Assembly: GCA_032622095.1 (NCBI GenBank)
Contig: CP136069.1
Span: 5,446,976-5,510,975 of the forward strand
DNA: 64,000 nt
Reading direction: 5' to 3'
Origin: Siphonodentalium dalli
Taxonomy: Eukaryota > Mollusca > Scaphopoda > Gadilida > Siphonodentaliidae
Positions 56,337 through 64,000 of this stretch are shown here, piece after piece; the stretch's first letter is position 1, and each line of letters begins with the position of its first letter. Below the pieces are notes generated by a model. It was given only the letters and a program-made list of their open reading frames with translations, searched no databases and was not told where the DNA came from. The position numbers and the translations under genes were made by a program.

Positions 56337-57160
56337 TTTAGTGTGCCTGCCATTTGCAGAATGAGGTCCCCAGAGGGTGAATTTAGTGACGCTATCCTGC
56401 ATAGTGGGCTATCATCACCAAATTCACACTCTGGGACTTCATTCTGCTTAGGCCTCATCTTCTCTGTAAAGTTTCTTTATTATGAAATTTCTATAGAAAC
56501 TTCTTCACATAAATCAATTTCTATTGTAGTTTAGTTTCTCTATATATCCCCAAATTGGCAGACTACACATTGCATAATAGAGGTTCCCAATGGGTGTACA
56601 TCACAATATTCACCATTTTGGGAACTTCAATCTGAATCTATGTCTCTCATAGCAGATGAGGCAATGCAGAATGAGGTCCCCTCAGGGTGAGTTTGGTGAT
56701 ACTACCACATGCAGTGGGCTAGCATAACTAAATTCACCCTCTGAGGACCTCTGGGAAGTATCTTTATCATCAAATTAACAAGTTTTTCAGCTTATTTAGA
56801 AAGTTTCTTTTTTTTTAGTTTAGTTTCCCTATATCCCCAAATTGGCAGACAACACAATGTATAACCGAGGTTCCCAATGGGTGTGAATCGCAATATTCAC
56901 CATCTGGGAACTTTCTCTGAGTCTAGGTTTCCCACAGCAGATGAGGCCTAAGCAGAATTAGGTCCCCAGAGGGTGAATTTGGTGATGCTAGCTTGCCATG
57001 CAGGATAATGTACTTAAATTCACCCTCTGGGGACCTCATTCTGCAAATGTCCAGCACTATATTCTTAGACCTGTAAAACTGATATTCTAGCTTGCCATGC
57101 AGGATAGCATCACTAAATTCACCCTCTGGGGACCTCATTCTGCAAATAAAAGGCACACTA
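56337..57160. mobile_element. Cluster of family C foldback elements
   Basis: At least four hairpin modules with AGAATGAGGTCCCCAGAGG-type arms, alternating with a second module that includes GAGGTTCCCAATGGGTGT and TTCACCAT-TTGGGAAC and ends AGCAGATGAGGC. The modules recur in the same order (56520-56755, 56826-57045) and again at 59620-59835, so the region is a nest or a tandem of a composite element. Confidence 0.6.
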
Positions 57161-57322
57161 AACTCAGACTTGACTTTGATGTGAATTTTGTTAGTTGCTT
57201 TCTAGGAATGATTGTCTTTCCTCCTCCTGACAAATGAATTTTCTCTAATTTAAACACCTTGCCTGGTTCGTCTGATAACAGCATAGATTAGGTCACAAAG
57301 TAAGGTAAAACAATTTTATGTA

Positions 57323-57724
57323 TTTAAAGGTACTCAATCCGATGAGACGCTCCTAAATTACTATTTCTTTGGCTTTGGGGGTAAAAAATATTTGAAGTTT
57401 ATTAATTTTTGGAGATGTGGTCCACTTCTACGTGCTCAAACGGACAAATTACGGATGTAAGATGGATAATTTGAAAAAAAGTGGTTACTATTAATAATAA
57501 CTTGATTAATATTAGAGTTATCCATCTTACACCCGCAACTTGTCGATTTGAGCATTTGGAAGTGGACCACATCTCCAAAAATTAACAAACTTCAAAAATA
57601 TATTTATATCTGATCACTCTGAGCTTTGAAGGGTGGGTTCCTCGACTCGATTCAAATATTTTTTATCCCCGAAGCCAAAGGAATAGTAATTTAGGGGTGC
57701 CTAATTGGATTGAGTACCTTTAAA
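57323..57724. mobile_element. 402-bp MITE, family E, complete
   Basis: TTTAAAGGTACTCAATCCGA at the left is mirrored by TTGGATTGAGTACCTTTAAA at the right. Inner parts also pair (GTGGTCCACTTC with GAAGTGGACCAC; GATGGATAA with TTATCCATC), so almost the whole element folds back. No frame. Confidence 0.8.
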
Positions 57725-57826
57725 TTTGTGGTATAAATATATGAAAAAGTTTCCCAACAACTGAAAACTATGCATAAAATAATCCGAAAATTATTATACC
57801 AGATAAAAGGTTATAATTATTTTTAA

Positions 57827-58526
57827 TTAAAGGGATACTGTACCCAAATGTTGTTGTTGTTGGTTTCTTTAGTCTATGAGTTGTAGAATAAGGTAACCAG
57901 ATTTCAATTATTTGAAAGTCTGTTGAGTACGAAGTAATGTTAGCAGATTGGCTGGAATGTGAAAATATCAGTTGCCGTTGTCGAGTAATTTTTGGACAGT
58001 TTTCAAGCAAATGTATCAAATAAATGTTGTGTTATAGGCATACTAGTCACATATACTCATTAAGTCATTATAAAGTCACTAGTTAGTGAGTGGCTTGAGT
58101 TTACGCCCCGTATCAATATAATTTTTACACGATCATGTGTGCCACCCTTTGCTCAATGCACTATTCGTGAATTATTTTGATTACGTCTTGGACACGGAAA
58201 TTCGTAATTGACTTTATGACTCCAGCCATAAATTAAATTTATATCAAATTATTAACTTTGATTTTGAGATAACTATCAATCTGAACGTTTACAGAATACA
58301 TCTTCGACTCAAATTACTTAGTTTTCTTTATATTATCGATATTAGATCGTTGTTATCATCGGGAATTTATTGAAAATGGCGTACAGTACAACTTTAAACA
58401 AAGAAGGATAACTCTAAAATGGCATACAGTACCCATTTAAACAAAGAAGGATAACTCTAAAATGGCGTACACTACCACTTTAAACAAAGAAGGATAACTC
58501 TAAAATGGCGTACAGTACCCCTTTAA
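57827..58526. mobile_element. 700-bp MITE, family F, with a terminal 43-bp array
   Basis: The left end TTAAAGGGATACTGTACCC pairs with the right end GGCGTACAGTACCCCTTTAA with a few mismatches. The right 150 bp (58376-58526) is a 43-bp tandem repeat: AAATGGCGTACAGTAC, then TTTAAACAAAGAAGG, then ATAACTCT, in three full units and a partial one, each carrying a copy of the terminus. Confidence 0.65.
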
Positions 58527-58573
58527 AATAACGCAAGATTAAATTATATGAAAATCGATGCACATACAGTAAT

Positions 58574-58932
58574 GCCCTAAATAATCGACTCCTAACCACA
58601 GTAGAATTATGGGTAATTTTTCAGGATTTAGTCGGAAAGATGGCTTGTTGCCATTCATTGGAAAGCATTCACTGATAGCTTTCCGGTGAATGGCAACATT
58701 CCATATTTCCGACTAATTCCTGAAAAGTTACCCATAATTCTGCTGTGGTTAAGGAGTCGATTATTTAGGGCAGTATACCTAAGGAGTCGATTATTTAGGG
58801 CAGTATACCTAAGGAGTCGATTATTTAGGGCAGTATACCTAAGGAGTCGATTATTTAGGGCAGTATACCTAAGGAGTCGATTATTTAGGGCAGTATACCC
58901 AAGGAGTCGATTATTTAGGGCATTATACCTAA
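58574..58932. mobile_element. Foldback MITE, family G, with a 30-bp array at its end
   Basis: GCCCTAAATAATCGACTCC at 58574 is mirrored by GGAGTCGATTATTTAGGGC ending at 58781, with further pairing of CATAATTCTGCTGTGG and CCACAGTAGAATTATG. From 58750 the end TAAGGAGTCGATTATTTAGG (plus GCAGTATACC) is repeated six times with a 30-bp period to about 58930. Confidence 0.82.
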
Positions 58933-58983
58933 GCTTGATCATTAGTCTGTTACAGGCCTCAAAATATGGTACTAGACATTTGC

Positions 58984-59538
58984 AGAATGTCGTCCCCAGA
59001 GGGTGTGGTCCCCAGAGGATGTCGTCCCCAGAGAGTGTGGTCCCCAGAGGGTGTCGTCCCAAGAGGGTGTCGTCCCCAGAGGGTGTCGTCCCCAGAGGGT
59101 GAATTTAGTGATGCGGGGAACTCACTCTGCTTAGTTTTGTGATACCCATAACATATGAGCAGAGGGATGCTCGTATCCCGGTTCCACAGTAGAGGCACCC
59201 CTGTCTTGGATTCCGGTAGTGGAACATCACTAATGGTATCCAGAGCAGTCTACCTTGAGGGTGTGGTCCCCAGAGGGTGTGGTCCCCAGAGGGTGTGGTC
59301 CCCAGAGGTGTGGTCCCCAGAGGGTGTGGTCCTCAGAGGGTGTCGTCCCCAGAGGGTGTCGTCCCCAGAGGGTGTGGTCCCCAGAGGGTGTCGTCCCCAG
59401 AGGGTGTCGTCCCCAGAGGGTGTGGTCCCCAGAGGGTGTGGTCCCCAGAGGGTGTCGTCCCCAGAGGGTGTCGTCCCCAGAGGGTGTCGTCCCCAGAGGG
59501 TGAATTTAGTGATGCAGGGAACTCACTCTGCTTAGGCC
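58984..59538. repeat. 16-bp minisatellite grown from a family C arm
   Basis: Units GTCGTCCCCAGAGGGT or GTGGTCCCCAGAGGGT run from 58988 to 59102 and from 59256 to 59508. Both blocks are bounded by family C sequence (AGAATG at the left, GAATTTAGTGATGC at the right), and the unit is the arm motif AGGTCCCCAGAGGGTG. The 153 bp between the blocks is not repetitive. Confidence 0.85.
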
Positions 59539-59619
59539 ACTATCTTCTCTGTATCTTTTTTAAGTTTTTAATTTCTTTAGAAATTTCTTCAGTTTTCATT
59601 TTCTTTTTAGTTTAGTTGC

Positions 59620-59835
59620 TCCATATCGATTGCAGACGACACAATACATAATTGAGGTACCCAATGGGTGCACATCACCTTCTGCACCATCTGGGAATGT
59701 AAATCTGAGTCTAGTTCTCCCATAGCAGATGAGGTCATGCAGAATGAGGTCCCCAAAATGATGAATTTGGTGATGCTAGCCTGCTGTGTGGGTTAGTGTC
59801 ACTAAATTCACCCTCTGGGGACCTCATTCTGATAA
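59620..59835. mobile_element. Family C composite element
   Basis: GAGGTACCCAATGGGTGCAC with CACCATCTGGGAA, then AGCAGATGAGGTCATGCAGA and the hairpin arms GAATGAGGTCCCC and GGGGACCTCATTC. Same module order as at 56826-57045. Confidence 0.65.
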
Positions 59836-60891
59836 GGTAACACGGTGCAATGGGTGTGCTCTGAGTTCTCTTACTCTCTTCATTAAAATCCAATATGTCT
59901 GGGACCTACCTGTATTTCTCTCCTGAGGCCAATATTAAAAAATTACTCTACTTACATCCCCTCCCGACCCTATTTACATCCCCTCCCGACCCTATTTTTA
60001 GTCCCTTCCTCAATTTTATTTTTAATTTTGATATCTTGAAAGGCCCATTTAATTTTCGGGTCACCGATTATTTTTTTTATAGTGCCTTGATGTACGGTTT
60101 TAATAAACAATCCAGATGAAACTTAAGCACAGAAAACATGTCGGTTCCTCAACAATAACAACATGTTCATAGTTTATTACAACGGATAAGTTGATAACAC
60201 AATGTTTTGGAGCTTCCTCTTTCAAATGGTATAATTATAATATGGCATATATTTTATATAAGGTGATTTGGGGGTTCGAAAATTAAGTGAGCCTTTTAAT
60301 GTAAACATTTTCTCATGCCTTAACCGTCAATTTCCATTTCAATGACCAGTTAATCGGTCTATTTTTAGTATATAGGATAGAATACTGCTTCAATATCTGG
60401 AACCGTCCATGACCATTTATCTTAGGAAGAATAAAATATAAAAAATTTAATTCAACCTCCCGCCCCATTTTTCTGAAAAAGTTGGATGAAAGGCCAAAAA
60501 AAAAAAGTGTTTTGGTTCTCGGGCAATTTTTTTTTTAAATCAATGAGGGAGGGAGGGTTTTATTTTTATTTTTATTTTTTTCTGTGTAAGCATGGACAAA
60601 GATACCTTCCTCTGTCTAGTAATAACCAGAAAGGTAGAGGGAACTGTTATGCATATAAACTCATTTAGTCTTATATAAAAATGACATTGTACTACCAGTG
60701 TATGACTGGGATTACCTAACAATATATAATTCCCCTGACATTAACTACTGTTATTGTTGTCTAAAAACTGATACCTCCCCATTCTAATATGTGATCCTGA
60801 ATTTAGTCATGGGCCTTTAAATTGTATAAAGTTACAATTAGTGTAAGTTGTTCACAATGAGAAGAGCATGAGGATCAGCTCTAATCATTTT
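59836..60891. other. No gene seen
   Basis: Contains a 22-bp perfect tandem pair (TTACATCCCCTCCCGACCCT plus AT) at 59952-59995, and A/T-rich runs. I see no coding block and no element I recognise. Confidence 0.45.
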
Positions 60892-63397
60892 TAGCTCAAC
60901 TTACTTTTGTAAGTTTGAGCTATTGCCATGGCTTGGCGTCCGTCGTCCGTGTGTCCGTGTGTCCGTCAACAATTTCCTTTGGCGCGGGCTACAGGTCGTA
61001 CCTTTGGTCTGATCTTTATGAAATTTTGCATGAATGTTGACATTGACATGTAGATGGGAACGAGTCATTTTGGGGTCATTCGGCCAAAAAACATGGCCGC
61101 TGGTGGCCATCTTTGATTTCAAAATTCAATCCATTGGCGCGGGCTACAGGTCGTACTGTTCGTTTGATCATAATGAAATTTGTCATGGATGTTAATATTG
61201 ACATGTAGATGGGAACAAGTGATTTTGGGGTCGTTCGGCCAAAAAACATGGCCGTCAGCAGCCATCTTGGATTTTACTCTTTGCATGACTAAATCATTTG
61301 GCGCAGGCTACAGGTCGTAGTTTTGATCGGAACTTCATGAAATTTGTCATGGATGTTAACAATGACATGTAGATGGGAACGAGTGATTGTGGGGTTGTTC
61401 GGCCAAAAAACATGGCCGCCAGCAGCCATCTTGGATTTTACTCTTTGCATGACTAAATCCTTTGGCGCGGGCTACAGGTTGTACCTTTGGTCTGATCTTT
61501 ATGAAATTTGTCATGAATGTTGACATTGGCATGTAGTTGGGAACGAGTCATTTTGGGGTCATTCGGCCAAAAAACATGGCCCCTGGTGGCCATTTTGGAT
61601 TTCAAAATTCAATCCATTGGCGCGGGCTACAGATCGTACTGTTCGTCTGATCATTATGAAATTTGTCATGGATGTTAATATTGACATGTAGATGGGAACG
61701 AGTGATTTTGGGGTCGTTCAGCCAAAAAACATGTCCGCCAGCAGCCATCTTGGATTTTACTCTTTGCATGACTAAATTCTTTGGCGCGGGCTACAGGTTG
61801 TAGCTTTGGTCAGAACTTCATGAAATTTGTCATGGATGTTAACAATGACATGTAGATGGGAACGAGTGATTTTGGGGTCGTTCGGCCAAAAAACATGGCC
61901 GCCAGCAACCATCTTGGATTTTACTCTTTGCATGACTAAATCCTTTGGCGCGGGTTACAGGTCGTACCTTTGGTCTGACCTTTATGAAATTTGTCATGAA
62001 TATTGATATTGACATGTATATGGGAACGAGTCATTTTGGGGTCATACGGCCAAAAAACATGGCCGCTGGCAGCCATCTTGGATTTTACTCTTTGCATGAC
62101 TAAATCCTTTGGCGCAGGCTACAGGTCGTAGTTTTGATCAGAACTTCATGAAATTTGTCATGGATGTTAACAATGACATGTAGATGGGAACGAGTGATTG
62201 TGGGGTTGTTCGGCCAAAAAACATGGCCGCCAGCAGCCATCATGGATTTTACTCTTTGCATGACTAAATCCTTTGGCGCGGGCTACAGGTCGTACCTATG
62301 GTCTGATCTTTATGAATTTTGTCATGAATGTTGACATTGACATGTAGATGGGAACGAGTCATTTTGGGGTCATTCGGCCAAAAAACATGGCCGCTGGTGG
62401 CCATTTTGGATTTCAAAATTCAATCCATTGGCGCGGGCTACAGGTCGTGCTGTTCGTCTGATCATCATGAAATTTGTCATGGATGTTAATATTGACATGT
62501 AGATGGGAACGAGTGATTTTGGGGTCGTTCAGCCATAAAACATGGCCGCCAGCAGCCATCTTGGATTTTACTCTTTGCATGACTAAATTCTTTGGCGCGG
62601 GCTACAGGTTGTAGCTTTGGTCTGACCTTTATGAAATTTGTCATGAATATTGATATTGACATGTCTATGGGAACGAGTCATTTTGGGGTCATACGGCCAA
62701 AAAACATGGCCGCTGGCAGCCATCTTGGATTTCAAAATTCAATCCATTGGCACGGGCTACAGGTCGTACTGTTTGTCTGATCATCATGATATTTATCATG
62801 GATGTTAATATTAACATGTAGATGGGAACGCGTCATTTTGGGGTCGTTTGGCTAAAAAACATGTCCGCCAGCAGCCATATTGGATTTTACTCTTTGCATG
62901 AATAAATCCTTTGGTGCGGGCTACAGGTCGTAGCTTTGGTCGGAACTTCATGAAATTTGTCATGTATGTTAACAATGACATGTAGATGGGAAACGAGTCA
63001 TTTTGGGGTCGTTCAGCCGAAAAACATGGCCGCCAGCAGCCATCTTGGATTTTACTCTTTGCATGACTAAATCCATTGGCACAGGCTACAGGTCATACCT
63101 TTGATCAGATCATTATGAGATTTGTAAAGGCTGTAGATGGGAACAAGTCATTTTGGGGTAATTCGGAAAAAAACATTTTAGAATTTACTCTTTGCATCAA
63201 TAAATCCTTTGGCACACCATAATCACCACATCCCTGATCCGATCAATATGAAACCTGTTATGAATGTTGATATTGACATGTACATCTAGTCTTACTTAGA
63301 CATTTCAATTAGCACTTTTCCTATTCCTCCATTTACTGTCGACCATTAAATTATTCTCCTACCTAAGTTGAGCTACAGTGTCATTGACACTTTCATT
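60892..63397. mobile_element. Helentron-like element with ~160-bp tandem core, copy 3
   Basis: 2.5 kb. The left end TAGCTCAACTTACTTTTGTA and right end CCTAAGTTGAGCTA, then hairpin AGTGTCA-T-TGACACT and TTTCATT. Core units start GGCGCGGGCTACAGG at 60981, 61136, 61300, 61464, 61619 and 61783, so spacing is 155, 164, 164, 155, 164: the shorter unit has ATTTCAAAATTCAATCCATT where the longer has ATTTTACTCTTTGCATGACT and a few more bases. About 14 units in all. No frame for Rep or helicase. Confidence 0.7.
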
Positions 63398-64000
63398 TTA
63401 ATTGTAGTCATCTACTTCATGTTGTAAGCCTGCAAGTCACTTTTTAACACATTACATGTTAGAGCTCAATGCACACTAATATTCAACACATATCTGCTAT
63501 GGACATGTTGATAACATCCAAAAAAAAAAAAAAAAAACTTTTTCAAATTTTTTTTGTCATAACATCAGGCATTGCAATAAAAAGGCCTAATGCGGCCCTT
63601 TTTATTCAATGCGGCGGGGCCTGAGAACCAAAACCTTTTTTTTTTTGCCTAAATCTAGCAATTTATTTATATTGGCCTAATGGGTAAATATAACGCATGC
63701 TTAATGGTTCTATTAATAACTCCTATAATCGGTTTCAATTAATTTTATTTTAGTATATCATTTTCTGCACCTTGATCAAAGGGCCTCAATAACCATTAAT
63801 TTTTCAATTTATACCTGAATCTGGGAGATTCGAGTCTATGCCAAGTTCAATGATTATAATTTGTGACCGAATTATGCCGAAATTGGAAGGAATTTAGCTG
63901 AGTTTGCTGATGTTATTTCCATGTGGTCTTTGTGTGAGATTTATCATGGAATCATGATACTGTATACCTGGACACGCATCTTAATCTCAAATCTTTTATC
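63398..64000. other. No gene seen
   Basis: AT-rich sequence with an A-run at about 63521-63537. No coding block or known repeat recognised. Confidence 0.45.

Noticed and set aside
58655-59615. Arg/Gly/Pro-rich ORFs near 58.7-59.6 kb
   Set aside because: They are translations of the 30-bp and 16-bp minisatellites on both strands.

Overview
The window is eukaryotic, from an animal genome: spliced exons with GT/AG borders, long repeat-filled introns and many non-autonomous DNA transposons. The only gene I can support is the 3' part of an FKBP15 orthologue (FK506-binding protein 15, also called WAFL) on the + strand. Six exons (1478-1741, 3296-3403, 5252-5420, 46177-47143, 51795-51939, 52161-52226) join in frame to 1,719 nt, giving 572 residues and a stop. 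They hold the end of the coiled coil, the conserved block after it, the acidic low-complexity region and the Asp-rich C-terminus ending in LDWLS. The 5' exons, including the FKBP domain, lie upstream of the window. The interspersed elements (Helentron-like elements with a ~160-bp tandem core, hAT, piggyBac MITEs) suggest a marine invertebrate, perhaps a lophotrochozoan. That placement is inference and I cannot name the species.

Layout. 1-5554: FKBP15 exons and introns with a piggyBac-type MITE 29 bp before an exon, a 0.9-kb CAT-rich array, a 156-bp tandem duplication carrying a dead exon copy, and two large hairpins. 5555-44184: one intron filled by about 1,340 copies of a 27-bp satellite monomer (36.3 kb of satellite), split by two 1.18-kb copies of a non-autonomous hAT transposon. 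44185-46176: a Helentron-like element and a decayed SINE. 46177-52226: the last three exons, whose introns hold a 55-bp repeat of the splice donor, a 30/31-bp satellite of 2.9 kb, a 38-41-bp repeat of the splice acceptor, and a 21-bp minisatellite. 52227-64000: no gene seen; two further Helentron-like elements and many MITEs, several of which have budded short tandem arrays.

The main theme is that four of the five complete introns in this stretch of FKBP15 have their own unrelated tandem array, and the fifth holds a 156-bp duplication's neighbour plus hairpins. Arrays start at splice sites, at MITE arms and inside transposons. The giant satellite is stop-free in three of six frames and so produces ORFs of up to 4,248 codons. 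I judge these to be by-products of a 27-bp unit, not proteins.
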